Shown here one piece after another: positions 1 to 8,082 of a DNA stretch of 64,000 bases. The stretch's first letter is position 1. Each line of letters begins with the position of its first letter. This stretch comes from Bradyrhizobium erythrophlei. GTDB taxonomy: Bacteria; Pseudomonadota; Alphaproteobacteria; Rhizobiales; Xanthobacteraceae. The stretch covers positions 4,542,501-4,606,500 of the forward strand of contig NZ_LT670849.1 of NCBI RefSeq assembly GCF_900142985.1, in the 5' to 3' direction. Position numbers and translations under genes: made by a program. The notes under the pieces were generated by a model that had not been told where the DNA came from, did no database searches, and saw nothing but the letters and a program-made list of their open reading frames with translations.

Positions 1-2
1 AC

Positions 3-83
3 GCCACCGTTATGGCGGTCGCCGACAAGGGTGTCGATCTTCTGACTGGGACCTACACAGGGCGCGTTGCCGCCGCGCAGTAA
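3..83 (+). CDS. C-terminal end of an upstream gene (partial)
   Basis: The window opens inside a reading frame that gives about 26 residues ending in GRVAAAQ before a TAA at 81-83. A Shine-Dalgarno-like GGTGAGG and the next ATG follow 27 bases later, so this gene probably lies in an operon with the AhpD-like gene. The fragment is too short to name a family. Confidence 0.5.
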   Translation, partial: ATVMAVADKGVDLLTGTYTGRVAAAQ

Positions 84-109
84 CGACCCCTAATAGGTGA
101 GGCAAGACC

Positions 110-568
110 ATGTCTGATCGCTTGAACTATAACACACTCGCTCCAGCAGCCATGAAGGCACTCGGGGGCGTTCACGTCTACCTTCATAGCCAGGCCGACC
201 TTCCCAAAAATCTGATCGATCTCGCTTACTTGCGCACATCGCAGATCAATGGCTGTGCCTATTGTATCGATATGCATTCCCAAGATCTGATCGCGCAGGG
301 TGTGCCGGTCAACAAGCTCTTGCTGGTCTCAGCATGGCATGAAGCAGGCGACATCTTCGATATGCGTGAACGTGGCGTGCTGGCTTGGACGGAGACTGTC
401 ACGGACGTCGCGAGAACCGGTGTGCCAGACGATGCCTACGCCGCTGCATTGGCAGTCTTCTCGGAGAAGGAACTCGCCGACCTTACCGTCGCTGTCGGGG
501 TAATGGGCGCCTACAATAGGCTTGCGATTTCGTTTCACCAAAGACCTGCGGCTCGCAAAGGCGAGTAG
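110..568 (+). CDS. Carboxymuconolactone decarboxylase / AhpD-like protein
   Basis: A 152-residue protein of the AhpD-like carboxymuconolactone decarboxylase family. The sequence shows the redox signature C-x2-C-x3-H at residues 49-56 (GCAYCIDMH), the motif used by AhpD-type peroxidase reductants. Length and the all-helical pattern fit single-domain family members. It is cytosolic, with no signal peptide. Its substrate cannot be read from the sequence: such proteins are usually thiol-dependent alkylhydroperoxide reductants rather than true decarboxylases. The ATG at 110 follows a GGTGAGG ribosome binding site, 26 bases after the stop of the preceding gene. Confidence 0.88.
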   Translation: MSDRLNYNTLAPAAMKALGGVHVYLHSQADLPKNLIDLAYLRTSQINGCAYCIDMHSQDLIAQGVPVNKLLLVSAWHEAGDIFDMRERGVLAWTETVTDVARTGVPDDAYAAALAVFSEKELADLTVAVGVMGAYNRLAISFHQRPAARKGE

Positions 569-740
569 CGGACACGTCCGCTCCGTCTGGTAACGTCCGC
601 TTTTGAGCGTGAAGCAGACGTCGCCGTTCCATAACATTCGATCCGCGCCCGACAAGATCACCGACTGATGGCTTCTCGGCAGTAAGTTCATGTCATTGAC
701 CCGAAAGAGACATGGGCGCGAGCAACGCCACCACCGTCGT

Positions 741-843
741 TTATTCAATTACCTTGTCCGCACGCGCTATGAGCCCGGTCGGAATTTCGTGACCGATCGC
801 TTTGGCCGTCTCGAGATTGATGACCAGCTCAAACCTTGTCGGT
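741..843 (-). pseudogene. C-terminal remnant of an ABC-type substrate-binding protein
   Basis: Read on the minus strand, the last ~33 codons encode [14 protein letters not shown] followed by a tail ending in IARADKVIE and a stop at 741-743. This is the typical C-terminus of the ABC_sub_bind family (PF04392; putative tryptophan/tyrosine-type transport proteins). Nothing upstream continues the protein: homology stops where the 470-bp repeat begins at 845. It is a truncated relic, presumably cut when the repeat arrived. Confidence 0.7.
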
Positions 844-844
844 T

Positions 845-1314
845 GACCTCGATCCGCGCCGAAGCGATGACCGTTTTATTAAAACTGGCCATTTAAAGGT
901 AAACGCGATGATTGGCTTTTGGGACAATTACGCGGCGATATACTCGGCGCTTAAGTGCCTCCTCAAGTACCGAATCCAGCGCGGCCGACGTACCGACGAT
1001 TGGATTGCCGATGGTCAAAGTTTACATGGATGGCCTACTGTTTTTTGAAGGCGGCCGAGAATTGCGCATCGTGGCTTACGACGTGAGCCGAACCAGCGCC
1101 GTGGTGCATTCAGATGGACTCGGCCTCCTTCCGATACACTTTTACATCACGTTCGACGGCTTTATCACCGTTGGAAAATCCCGACTTGAATGGAGATATC
1201 GGGACGATGTTGGTGTCGTCTTCGAAAGATGGCTTGATATCCCTCAGTGTAAAATGTTCGACAACGGCCAAGGTGCGATCCATGACCGATGAGCAGCTCG
1301 CAGCTATGCACCGA
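845..1314 (+). repeat. 470-bp dispersed repeat, copy 1 (with 21881-22349)
   Basis: This stretch matches 21881-22349 in the same orientation, with roughly nine in ten bases identical by eye. Homology begins at GACCTCGATCCGCGCC and stops abruptly at ATGCACCGA. Copy 1 carries an intact PilZ-like frame; copy 2 has a frameshift in it. The left edge interrupts an ABC-binding-protein remnant here and lies next to a FUSC-like fragment in copy 2, so the unit is mobile or was duplicated. I see no clear terminal inverted repeats. Confidence 0.75.
1011..1292 (+). CDS. PilZ-like small protein
   Basis: From the ATG at 1011 the frame gives 93 residues containing RIVAYDVSRTSAVVHSDG and, further on, VGVVFERWLD. 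This resembles the core of a PilZ domain (the D/N-x-S-x2-G turn and following strands). PilZ domains often bind c-di-GMP, but the N-terminal RxxxR motif is not evident, so binding is uncertain. A TTG start at 912 would add 33 unconvincing residues. The stop overlaps the start of the next gene in ATGACCGATGA, so translation is probably coupled. A second, frameshifted copy lies at 22047. Confidence 0.5.
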   Translation: MVKVYMDGLLFFEGGRELRIVAYDVSRTSAVVHSDGLGLLPIHFYITFDGFITVGKSRLEWRYRDDVGVVFERWLDIPQCKMFDNGQGAIHDR

Positions 1315-1500
1315 TTACTCGCCGAGTACCATCGAAAGCGCGCCCAGGAAGCTGTTCTCAACGTCGTGCAACAATATCACGCTGACCTTGGGCAACGCCT
1401 TGCGGATGAGGCCGTGCTGATACCAAGGCGAAGGGCGATAGCGGAGCGGCTTCATGAGCGCGAACAGAAGATTGCGAAAGATGGCGGTGAGAACGAATGA
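1282..1500 (+). CDS. Small helical hypothetical protein (72 aa)
   Basis: A 72-residue, highly charged, probably all-helical protein starting MTDEQLAAMHRLLAEYH. Its start lies inside the end of the PilZ-like gene, and its stop overlaps the start of the next gene by ATGA, so the three form a tightly coupled operon. I recognise no enzymatic motif. Cytosolic location is likely, as there is no hydrophobic segment. Only the first ~11 codons are kept in the second copy of the repeat. Confidence 0.6.
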   Translation: MTDEQLAAMHRLLAEYHRKRAQEAVLNVVQQYHADLGQRLADEAVLIPRRRAIAERLHEREQKIAKDGGENE

Positions 1501-1682
1501 CATCCGGGCCGGGTCCGTCAATCGAAGAGTGCCGCGCGTTGGCTGCCGAGTACAAAAAGCTGGCATCCGATCCGAACAATTCGGGGCGCACATCTAGCGT
1601 GCTTAAGAACATTTCCAACAGCTGGACAGCACTAGCGCACCAGTTACAGGCCCTTGCGGCCATCACGAAAGCAAAAGAGTAG
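1497..1682 (+). CDS. Small hypothetical protein (61 aa)
   Basis: A 61-residue protein with a motif of the type SIEECRALAAEYKKLASDP followed by a helix ending in WTALAHQLQ. Short proteins of this pattern are frequent in Bradyrhizobium, with no known function. It starts at the ATGA overlap with the preceding gene, the third member of a translationally coupled trio. No membrane segment or catalytic motif is visible. Confidence 0.6.
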   Translation: MTSGPGPSIEECRALAAEYKKLASDPNNSGRTSSVLKNISNSWTALAHQLQALAAITKAKE

Positions 1683-1946
1683 TAGGCCGCTTCACGTTGG
1701 CGCCTACAGCAAGCTGACGCGTCGCTGTTAGGTTCTTAAGCGCGATAGCCGGGCCATCGCAGCCGAAATTGGCGTGAGCCAGCAAATGGACGCCGCTGGT
1801 CGTAAATGGACATCGTTGAACATTCGGTCCCTGCGTCGCGCGCAAAAGGGTGCTGATGCGTTCGAGCCTTGGCCGGTCACCGCCGAGCGATGGCAAGTTC
1901 GACGGCCTGCTGGGATAGGCGTCGGCGATGTCCGCGTTTATGCGGA

Positions 1947-2648
1947 TTACGGACTCAAGCCGGACATCCAGTCATGTCCTCTGTTAATTCTGGCAGGCGA
2001 TGTTGACCGCTGGGCGAGGGACACAAGTTGCGCGAGGGATTGGACCTGCATTTTCTCCATCACCCTCTGACGATGGGCCTTGATGGTACGCATAGTGCAG
2101 CCCAGCGCGTGGGCGGCCTGTTTGTTGGTGTTACCGCGAATGATGAGTTCGAAAACCTGCTGTTCGCGTGGCGTCAAAGCCGCGAGGTGAGCGTGAACTA
2201 TGTCCAGCTCGCTCTTCAAGGCGCGTGCCGCTTCGTGATGCGCAATCGCGCGCTCAACAGAGCGAAGCAGTTCATCCGACGATAAGGGCTTGGTCAGAAA
2301 ATCCACCGCACCCGCCTTGATGGCTCGTACAGTGACCGGAATGTCGGGGTAACCAGAGAGGAATATAATAGGCAGCGTCGATCCGAGTCCGCTCAAGCGC
2401 TCTTGCAGTCCCGGACCGCTGAGTCCCGGCATCCGCACGTCGAGAAGAACGCAGCTTGAGACACTTTCGCTGGGCAGGTTATCCAGCAACTGGTGAGCCG
2501 AATTGTACGCCGCAACCGTGTAGCCGGCGTGACTTAAACGGCGTTCTATGGCTTTCAGGAAGGCGGCATCATCATCGACTATGTGCACAAATCCCAAGCG
2601 CTGGCCGGAACGAGACACGCGATCAAAATTAGGATCGTGTTTGTTCAT
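1947..2648 (-). CDS. FixJ/NarL-type response regulator
   Basis: A two-domain response regulator. The receiver starts at HIVDDD (acidic pocket) with the phosphoacceptor in LLDVRMPG and the conserved lysine in FLTKPL. A LuxR-type helix-turn-helix begins at LTPREQQVF and runs to IKAHRQRVMEKM. I start at ATG 2648 (MNKHDPNF, 233 aa); a longer frame to 2702 adds 18 unconserved residues. Domain order and spacing match FixJ-like transcription factors. It should act as a phosphorylation-dependent DNA-binding protein. No partner kinase is adjacent. A lone receiver lies just upstream on the same strand. Confidence 0.9.
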   Translation of the reverse strand: MNKHDPNFDRVSRSGQRLGFVHIVDDDAAFLKAIERRLSHAGYTVAAYNSAHQLLDNLPSESVSSCVLLDVRMPGLSGPGLQERLSGLGSTLPIIFLSGYPDIPVTVRAIKAGAVDFLTKPLSSDELLRSVERAIAHHEAARALKSELDIVHAHLAALTPREQQVFELIIRGNTNKQAAHALGCTMRTIKAHRQRVMEKMQVQSLAQLVSLAQRSTSPARINRGHDWMSGLSP

Positions 2649-2801
2649 GTCGCACGCCAACTGTACCAGACGGGAGCATGAGCGGGCCGATGATGGAACC
2701 AAGATAGCTTAGGTCAAGTATCGGACACAACTAAAAATAGGCCACGGCGTCGGTTAAAACCAGGCGACTGACGAAATAGGTCAGTACCTCTGGCCGATGT
2801 C

Positions 2802-3176
2802 CTAAACGGACCCTGACACCGCTCTATCCAGCGGCTCAATCAGCGACTCCGCCGACAATGGCTTTGTGAGGTAGGCTAGGCACCCAGATTGCAGCGCAGC
2901 CTCGCGAACGACGGGGTCTTCATTTCCTGTGATGTAGATGACCGGCACAGATACGTTCGCCGCGTTAAGACGGTGCTTCAATTCGATGCCTGACCCATCG
3001 CCTAGGTCGATATCGAGAAGGACGCAAACCACCCCGTCGAACTGCCCGTGATTTGCGAAGGCTTCCGCCGAGCCAAACAACAAGCTCTCGTAACCGAACT
3101 GCCGCAGCAGTCGCGCTATGCTTCGCAGCATTGCGGGGTCGTCATCGACGACAAGGACAAGATTGGCCGTGTGCAT
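2802..3176 (-). CDS. Single-domain response regulator (receiver only)
   Basis: A 124-residue stand-alone receiver from ATG 3176. Visible are the acidic triad in VVDDDP, the phosphoacceptor in LLDIDLGDG, and the switch residues TGN and LTKPL. There is no output domain, so it probably works in a phosphorelay or by protein contact. It is on the same strand as the FixJ-type regulator, 153 bases apart. An extended start at 3209 would add 11 residues that do not belong to the fold. Confidence 0.85.
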   Translation of the reverse strand: MHTANLVLVVDDDPAMLRSIARLLRQFGYESLLFGSAEAFANHGQFDGVVCVLLDIDLGDGSGIELKHRLNAANVSVPVIYITGNEDPVVREAALQSGCLAYLTKPLSAESLIEPLDRAVSGSV

Positions 3177-3317
3177 TGATAGCACTCCACAATGAGCAGG
3201 CGGAGGCAAGTACGGCCACCGATGTGCAAAGGGGTTTAAATCAGGGAAAATCGAGCTTCGGCGCTAAAACGCTCAACAAGCCCTTGTCACCGATGTTCGA
3301 TCAACCCCACACAATCG

Positions 3318-3803
3318 TCAATCCGGCAAAGTGTCCAAAACGGACAGCTCCTCAGCAGATTTGTCAAGCAGCCGGCGTATGTGCTGATAACTGCGCATCC
3401 CAAGCAAAGAATTGAGCGCGCTCTGCTCCATGTAATAGCGATGTCCCTGACGATGGATGAGACCCCAGCTTTGCAACCGACCCAACCTGCGTATCACAGT
3501 CGTGCGTGGCACGCGCATGTAGGCCGCAATCTTTGCGACCGAAAATGGTTTTTCCTCGAATTGCCCAAGAGCTACGCATAACCCTATAAAAAACGTCTCC
3601 AATCGGCTACCGAACGGCTCAGCTGCTGGGGCGTAGGATCCGTGCAAACTCCTCATGATGTCGATCATCAGACGACAAAGTACCAACCGTTGCCGCGCTG
3701 ATTGGATGGTGTGCGAATTATCTTTGCTAATCGATCGTTTCCTTCCCACGGATCGCCTGAAGCCTGCGGGCCAGGTCCGCTTCACCTCAGAAGCGGAGGT
3801 CAT
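3318..3803 (-). CDS. Winged-helix (MarR-like) transcriptional regulator
   Basis: A 161-residue protein. Residues ~75-130 form a winged helix: KPFSVAKIAAYMRVPRTTVI is the helix-turn-helix and the wing follows at HRQGHRYYM. The pattern resembles the MarR-like DNA-binding proteins found beside response regulators in Bradyrhizobium. The first ~45 residues look unstructured, and MIDIMRSLH at 3668 is an alternative start. It lies upstream of the lone receiver on the same strand. Its ligand or target is unknown. Confidence 0.7.
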   Translation of the reverse strand: MTSASEVKRTWPAGFRRSVGRKRSISKDNSHTIQSARQRLVLCRLMIDIMRSLHGSYAPAAEPFGSRLETFFIGLCVALGQFEEKPFSVAKIAAYMRVPRTTVIRRLGRLQSWGLIHRQGHRYYMEQSALNSLLGMRSYQHIRRLLDKSAEELSVLDTLPD

Positions 3804-3946
3804 TGGAATTTATAGTTCAGCCCGACGCGAAAGAGCGGCCGGTGCGATCTGTTAGCAAAGAGGTGAGGGCGGTGAATATTGCGACGCCTGCGTTCGGCCC
3901 ATCCTTCGGTGTGTGGCTCAGAATGAATAATTGGCGCTTGAGTCAA

Positions 3947-3960
3947 TTGACTTAGATCAA
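3947..3960. promoter_or_regulatory. FixK/FNR-type box
   Basis: TTGACTTAGATCAA fits the TTGA-N6-TCAA dyad of FixK/FNR/CRP-type regulators. It lies 66 bases upstream of the ATG of the ClpP-like protease gene, a normal activating position. At least five similar boxes occur in the window. Confidence 0.6.
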
Positions 3961-4026
3961 TGCACCCTACGCGCCGATGTTTGCTATGGGAACAACCAAA
4001 TGCGCCCGTAACATTTGTCTCCCGCC

Positions 4027-4743
4027 ATGCTCCTCAAGTCTACAATGGTACTCAAGCTGGCCGTGCCTCTAGTGCTGGTCGCGCTTGTCAAGCCGGCCAG
4101 CGCCGTTCAGATAAAGCGCGTGGGGACCGACTCAGGGGGCGTTCTCAGACTACGCGGTGACATAAAGGCCGGAGACTACGGCAGATTGAAATCGATCCTG
4201 CAAAACGGAGCAGTTGTGGGCCTGGAGATCAGGTCTGACGGCGGTTCCCTCGAAGAGGGTCTCGACATCGCGCGGGTCGTTCGAGACAAGGGCCTCGTCG
4301 TGTACGCGTCCAAAGAGTGCGACTCGGCGTGCGCCCTCATCTTCCTGGCCGCGAAGGAACGGTACATCGGTCGTCGTTGCAGAATAGGAGTGCATTCCGT
4401 TTCCAACGATCGGGGGAAGGAAGACGGAGACAGCATCCGCACCACCGTCCAGATGTCGCGGCTTCTAGCCGGACTCGGAGTGCCGCATTCTATCATTGGC
4501 AAAATCGTCGCGACGCCTCCGGCCAAGATGACCTATCTGGACAATCGCGATCTGGCCGGGCTGAGCGTGCACCGAACCAATCCCTTCCGGGACATCTATA
4601 ACGCTGCGAACGTGGCCCGCAGCCAGGAGGCCAGCTCAGTTTGCAATACCGGCGTTAACGTTGAGACCGAAGCAATAGCCCGCGCCGGACAAAGGTCCTG
4701 CACGACGTCGGCCGCGCATGTCCCGGAGAGCCGTGAACGCTAG
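4027..4743 (+). CDS. Exported ClpP/SppA-like serine protease family protein
   Basis: A 238-residue protein from ATG 4027, with a signal peptide (LAVPLVLVALVKPASA) followed by a ClpP/crotonase-like fold. SDGGSLEEGLDIARVV is the oxyanion-loop region, and CDSACALIFLAA carries the presumed nucleophilic serine. Related exported ClpP-like proteins are common in Bradyrhizobium, with unknown substrates. The last ~40 residues look unrelated to the fold. No strong ribosome binding site decides between TTG 4015, ATG 4027 and ATG 4045. A FixK-type box upstream suggests induction at low oxygen. Confidence 0.75.
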   Translation: MLLKSTMVLKLAVPLVLVALVKPASAVQIKRVGTDSGGVLRLRGDIKAGDYGRLKSILQNGAVVGLEIRSDGGSLEEGLDIARVVRDKGLVVYASKECDSACALIFLAAKERYIGRRCRIGVHSVSNDRGKEDGDSIRTTVQMSRLLAGLGVPHSIIGKIVATPPAKMTYLDNRDLAGLSVHRTNPFRDIYNAANVARSQEASSVCNTGVNVETEAIARAGQRSCTTSAAHVPESRER

Positions 4744-4885
4744 ATGAAGAGTCGCCAGGTTCTCAGTGCGGCAGGTCAGCAGGCTTCGGCAGCCGGCTGG
4801 CGATACGGCTTCCAGATGCTCCGGCGACCGCCGCCATGCATTCTGATCCCGGCCTACAATAGAGTGGGCGAAGGACGTGAGCGAG

Positions 4886-5398
4886 TTAGAACGTTAGACC
4901 TCCGGCGTCCTGCACTGTCTGCCGGTTGGCAAAGTCCCAGATCGGAGACGAGGCGAGCAGCGCGACGGTCGCCATCAGCAACAACCCGGAATAGAGCCGG
5001 CCGCCGGACCGGTTAAACTCCTGGACGTGGTAGCGCAATCCGCCGATCAGCAGGCATGCGCCGAGCATGAAAAGGGCGTTAGTGACAATTGCGCCCCCGA
5101 TCGACGCCTTCACCAGCATGTACTGGCCGGCGCGCAGCGCTGTGATGGCGATGATCGTTCCGTAAGATTGCCAAGCGTGGCATTGAGCAATCCGCCGACG
5201 GCATCGCCGGTCTTGGCGGCGACCGCTTCGGTCGCGTGGCTCAGCAGGGCGGCCAGCGGCACGATGGCGAGCATCGGCCAGCATAAACAACAAGGTAGGA
5301 GAATGCGGCGCCGCCGCTTCAGCTACCAGTACGGTAGGTACGAAGACCAGCATCCAGAGCAAAGGGGTTTGCCGGATTTCCGTGAGCAGGGCTTGCAT
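4886..5398 (-). pseudogene. Broken Ca2+/H+ antiporter (CAX/ChaA family), N-terminal half
   Basis: The minus strand starts with MQALLTEIRQTPLLWMLVFV and later reads [19 protein letters not shown] and FMLGACLLIGGLRYHVQEF, all typical of CAX-type calcium/proton antiporters. Between these the family signature is in another frame ([15 protein letters not shown], then [13 protein letters not shown]), so there are two compensating frameshifts. The protein stops after GLLLMATVALLA, so the entire second half is missing. It is a decayed gene with a FixK-like box in front of it. Confidence 0.8.
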
Positions 5399-5460
5399 CG
5401 CGGCTGCCGCCTCGATATTGGGTGCGATGGCGGAAAATCCCACTCCGTTGCGGACCGGCG

Positions 5461-5474
5461 TTGATCTGGCTCAA
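5461..5474. promoter_or_regulatory. FixK/FNR-like box upstream of the antiporter remnant
   Basis: TTGATCTGGCTCAA keeps the TTGA-N6-TCAA arms, with one inner mismatch to the canonical ATCAA arm. It lies 63 bases upstream of the CAX pseudogene start on the minus strand, suggesting that gene was once in the same regulon. Confidence 0.4.
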
Positions 5475-5570
5475 CACGCATTTTTCGCCTTCCCCTCAGA
5501 AAATTTCCGCGTTGGGTCAAACTCTGCCCTCGGACCGCAATAGAGCTAGGTCCGTTCATCTCTGGATTGC

Positions 5571-5769
5571 GTTGCAAAAGTCGGAAGTTGCAGCGGTCCA
5601 AATTTTTGGCGAAAACCTGAAACGCAACGAGGTCGACGATTCGCATAGTCTCAGTCGCGCTACCGAAGTCGCCGACGAATTTGGCGCAAGGGGATGAGGC
5701 CCCTCAGATCATTGCCAGCGGCTCTCAGAAATTTTGTATCTACTGCTAAACGACTTTTGCAACACTATC
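5571..5769 (+). mobile_element. MITE-like element, copy 1
   Basis: About 195 bp with inverted ends: GTTGCAAAAGTCG at the left and CGACTTTTGCAAC at 5751-5763. It contains no transposase frame. A second copy at 47748-47959 shares the interior (for example GTCCAAATTTTTGGCGAAAA). From the right end of this copy and the left end of copy 2 the full terminal repeat reads GATAGTGTTGCAAAAGTCG. This fits a non-autonomous derivative of an insertion sequence. Confidence 0.65.
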
Positions 5770-6122
5770 CTCTGCATAGCGGACTTGTGCTGATGGCACC
5801 GGCATAACATTTCGTGCCCGGAACAGACTCATGCAACTACCGCAGCAAGCAACGTCTGTTCGATCACCTCGTCAGCACGGGTCTGCAGGACCGGCCCGCC
5901 GGCACCCGGCTTTTCAGTGCTTCGCGTTGATGCAGATCAATTGGCAGCTGCTCATTTGGCGCAACGTGTTCAGGCGCCGCCTTCATCGGCGCGGTCCCGC
6001 TGATCTGGGTCATCGGGGCGGATACGGCCTGCCCTAGGTCATCGAGGCTACGCCAAGCGAAGCAAGAGGTTGTTTGCAGCAGCCGAAGCGCACCGCGAAA
6101 CAAGACGGTGATGGAGGATATT
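5770..6122. other. Intergenic, no convincing gene
   Basis: About 350 bp between the MITE-like element and the next small gene. A minus-strand string RADEVIEQTLLAAVVA can be read near 5830-5880 but has no plausible start. I see no promoter motif or RNA gene. Confidence 0.4.
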
Positions 6123-6296
6123 GTGACCCATGTTCTAATCGTCATGAGCTGGCTTGGGGCTGTCAATGGTGCCGTGATATCGACACAGGAGTTTACGAGC
6201 GAAGAGCGTTGCGAAGCAGCCCGGCAGGCACTGATCGAGTACGCCAAGGCCCGTGGCCTTGACGAGACGCTTAGGCCGCTCTGCATGCAAAAATGA
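6123..6296 (+). CDS. Small protein with one hydrophobic segment (57 aa)
   Basis: A GTG at 6123 preceded by GGAGG gives a 57-residue protein. The N-terminus is hydrophobic (HVLIVMSWLGAVNGAVI) and the C-terminal half charged and helical (SEERCEAARQALIEYAKARG), with two cysteines. It is probably exported or membrane-anchored. I do not recognise a family. Upstream in-frame starts at 6108 and 6111 are less well placed relative to the ribosome binding site. Confidence 0.55.
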   Translation: MTHVLIVMSWLGAVNGAVISTQEFTSEERCEAARQALIEYAKARGLDETLRPLCMQK

Positions 6297-6420
6297 GGCT
6301 GGATAGATAGGCTGCATACCATCGTTTGACCCCTCATGGCGCGTGCTGGAAACCAAAGATCAATATGGTCCGTGCATCGACATTGATGGATCTTACGTCC
6401 CTCGTAGTATTCCTGTTTGC

Positions 6421-7179
6421 TCATTCAGAACGCAGCACGGCACGGCGGTTCACCTTCTGCGCCGGCCGCGCGTTCATCTCATAGACGTTGGCGAAAGCGG
6501 TGATGTCCGCGTCGGCGACCTGTATGGGGTTAGTAAGCAGCAGCCATTCGACGGTTTCGGAGCAGGGCGGTGTCGTCAGCGAGCCAGGATAGCGATAGTA
6601 GGCGTGCCGCCCCCGAGCCAAGAGGCCGTTCGGGTTGATAGCCGAGTCGGCTTTGACGGTCTCACCTTCATGGGTTGGCATGGTTGAGATGATCCTACTG
6701 AACACCGGGTTGGGCTTTCCTGCGACCATCAGCGCAGCGACCACGGCGAGCGCGCCCGAAGCATGAGCATGAACAAAATGCGCTTCCATGGCAAAGCGCT
6801 TGCCGCCGATGAGGTGCTCGCTCGGATGATGGAAGTGAAACTGCAACAGCCGGTAAGGCCCGCTGCCAAAACTGAGCGTGTTCCCCTGGCCCGCATTGAG
6901 TTGGATTGTGTGACCGTTGTTGACAATGGTGTCAGCGTTCTTGCCCCAGGAAATCCTGAGCGGCGGCAGTTGCGCTCTAATCGACCCGAGAATGTCGATG
7001 GGCGATTGCTGGCTACCAACTGAGCAGACTTTGCTCTCGGCATCGACATCGCCCCACTTATCGGGGCCAGCAGTGCCTCGATAGGTCCAATGCGTCGCCT
7101 CGACGGCGAAGCCGGTGGACGTGCAGAGCGGGCACAGTGCGAGCCCGGTCAAGGCTTTCAATGCGTGGCGACGGTTCAT
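6421..7179 (-). CDS. Alpha-type carbonic anhydrase, periplasmic
   Basis: A 252-residue protein of the eukaryotic-type (alpha) carbonic anhydrase family, which interconverts CO2 and bicarbonate. The zinc ligands are visible as FHFH (His115 and His117) and EAHFVH (His134). The family signature SLTTPPCSETVEWLL follows near residue 208. The N-terminus MNRRHALKALTGLALCPLC is an export signal, with twin-arginine-like RR, so the enzyme is periplasmic. Length matches bacterial alpha-CAs. A FixK-type box lies 127 bases upstream of the start. Confidence 0.93.
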   Translation of the reverse strand: MNRRHALKALTGLALCPLCTSTGFAVEATHWTYRGTAGPDKWGDVDAESKVCSVGSQQSPIDILGSIRAQLPPLRISWGKNADTIVNNGHTIQLNAGQGNTLSFGSGPYRLLQFHFHHPSEHLIGGKRFAMEAHFVHAHASGALAVVAALMVAGKPNPVFSRIISTMPTHEGETVKADSAINPNGLLARGRHAYYRYPGSLTTPPCSETVEWLLLTNPIQVADADITAFANVYEMNARPAQKVNRRAVLRSE

Positions 7180-7223
7180 ACAATCCTCTTCGACGGTTGC
7201 ACAAGCTCAACCATAAAGCCGCG

Positions 7224-7466
7224 CTAGACTTGCGACGCCGGGCGCGAGTCGCTCCTTCCAACAATTTCCTTCGGTAATCCATCGAAGCAATCGTCCGGTT
7301 GTGGTTTGAGATAGATCAAGCTCTGTTCGGTGTTAGGGCCGGATCGTCTAGAGAGACGAACTTCGGGACAACGTCGCTGCTCCTCGGCCGTTTCCGCCTC
7401 CTTGACGGCGGCTTTCTTCTGGATTTCCTTTGCGGTCGGCAGCAGTTCATCGATTTTGTTGGGCAT
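7224..7466 (-). CDS. Small hypothetical protein, possibly C-terminally degenerate
   Basis: An 80-residue frame starting MPNKIDELLPTAKEIQKKAA with an AGGAA ribosome binding site. The first ~35 residues form a charged helix that looks like genuine protein; the rest (from about RRCPEV) looks random and overlaps a FixK-type box. It may be a frameshifted relic. The FixK box at 7539-7552 lies 73 bases upstream of this start as well as upstream of the divergent gene. Confidence 0.4.
   Translation of the reverse strand: MPNKIDELLPTAKEIQKKAAVKEAETAEEQRRCPEVRLSRRSGPNTEQSLIYLKPQPDDCFDGLPKEIVGRSDSRPASQV
7306..7319. promoter_or_regulatory. FixK/FNR-type box
   Basis: TTGAGATAGATCAA has both TTGA/TCAA arms. 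It lies 127 bases upstream of the carbonic anhydrase start on the minus strand. It also overlaps the poorly supported end of the small gene 7224-7466. Confidence 0.5.
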
Positions 7467-7538
7467 GGCAGTTCCTGAACTTCGGGCAATTCACCATTCC
7501 TGCCCTCTAAAGCTACGGCCGCGCGAAGACACCATCCT

Positions 7539-7552
7539 TTGATCCAGATCAA
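7539..7552. promoter_or_regulatory. FixK/FNR-type box (near-consensus)
   Basis: TTGATCCAGATCAA is a near-perfect FixK/FNR dyad, 56 bases upstream of the YiaW-like/HlyD pair and 72 bases upstream of the divergent small gene. Confidence 0.65.
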
Positions 7553-7608
7553 ACCTCGTCTGACGCTAGGCCGCACCGTCCCGCGCAACGGGGCAGTCGA
7601 GAGATGCA

Positions 7609-8082
7609 GTGACCGACCAGCTTCATCCAATGATGCCGCATCATCTGCCGTTCTATGTCGTCAAGCCCGGCGAGACGGATGTCCTGATGATCGTGATGGG
7701 CGTCTTTCTGATCTTGGCGATACTCGGTGTTGGCAACGTCTACTTGCGCCTGCACTCCCTTCCGGAGCGGATGGCCCACAAGGGACAAAAACTACAATTC
7801 GAGATCGTAGCCGTGCTCGGGCTGCTCTCGCTCTTCACCCATATCCACATCTTCCGGATCGCCGGGCTATTGCTCGCCCTGGTCGATCTGCCCGATTTCA
7901 CCACCCCACTTTCGAGCATCGCGGGATCGGTCGAGAGGATAGCAGATAACGAAAGTCCTCCGACCGAGTCGCCTGCAGATGAAACAGCGGAGGTTCAAGC
8001 AACCCGAGCGGTGGAACGCGCCTCGCTCGCTGTCTCAAGGTCCGCGAGTGCGCCAGCGAAGGAGGGCCACGGCCATGTTTGA
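7609..8082 (+). CDS. DUF3302 / YiaW-like inner-membrane protein
   Basis: A 157-residue protein with two membrane helices: VLMIVMGVFLILAILGVGNV and a second around LLSLFTHIHIF. It pairs with an HlyD-type protein exactly as E. coli yiaW (DUF3302) pairs with yiaV. The helix-loop pattern (LHSLPERMAHKGQK before the second helix) fits that family. The C-terminal 60 residues are an acidic, disordered extension. Its stop overlaps the next start, ATGTTTGA, so the two are coupled. A near-consensus FixK box lies upstream. The physiological role of YiaWV-like pairs is unknown. Confidence 0.7.
   Translation: MTDQLHPMMPHHLPFYVVKPGETDVLMIVMGVFLILAILGVGNVYLRLHSLPERMAHKGQKLQFEIVAVLGLLSLFTHIHIFRIAGLLLALVDLPDFTTPLSSIAGSVERIADNESPPTESPADETAEVQATRAVERASLAVSRSASAPAKEGHGHV

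Noticed and set aside
1774..2070. 98-codon plus frame with RDSRAIAAEIGVSQ-like upstream sequence
   Set aside because: It runs antisense into the FixJ-type regulator, and the helix-turn-helix-like string is out of frame with its start.
5864..6424. 186-codon minus frame
   Set aside because: Overlaps the better supported small gene at 6123 and has no motif, signal or ribosome binding site.
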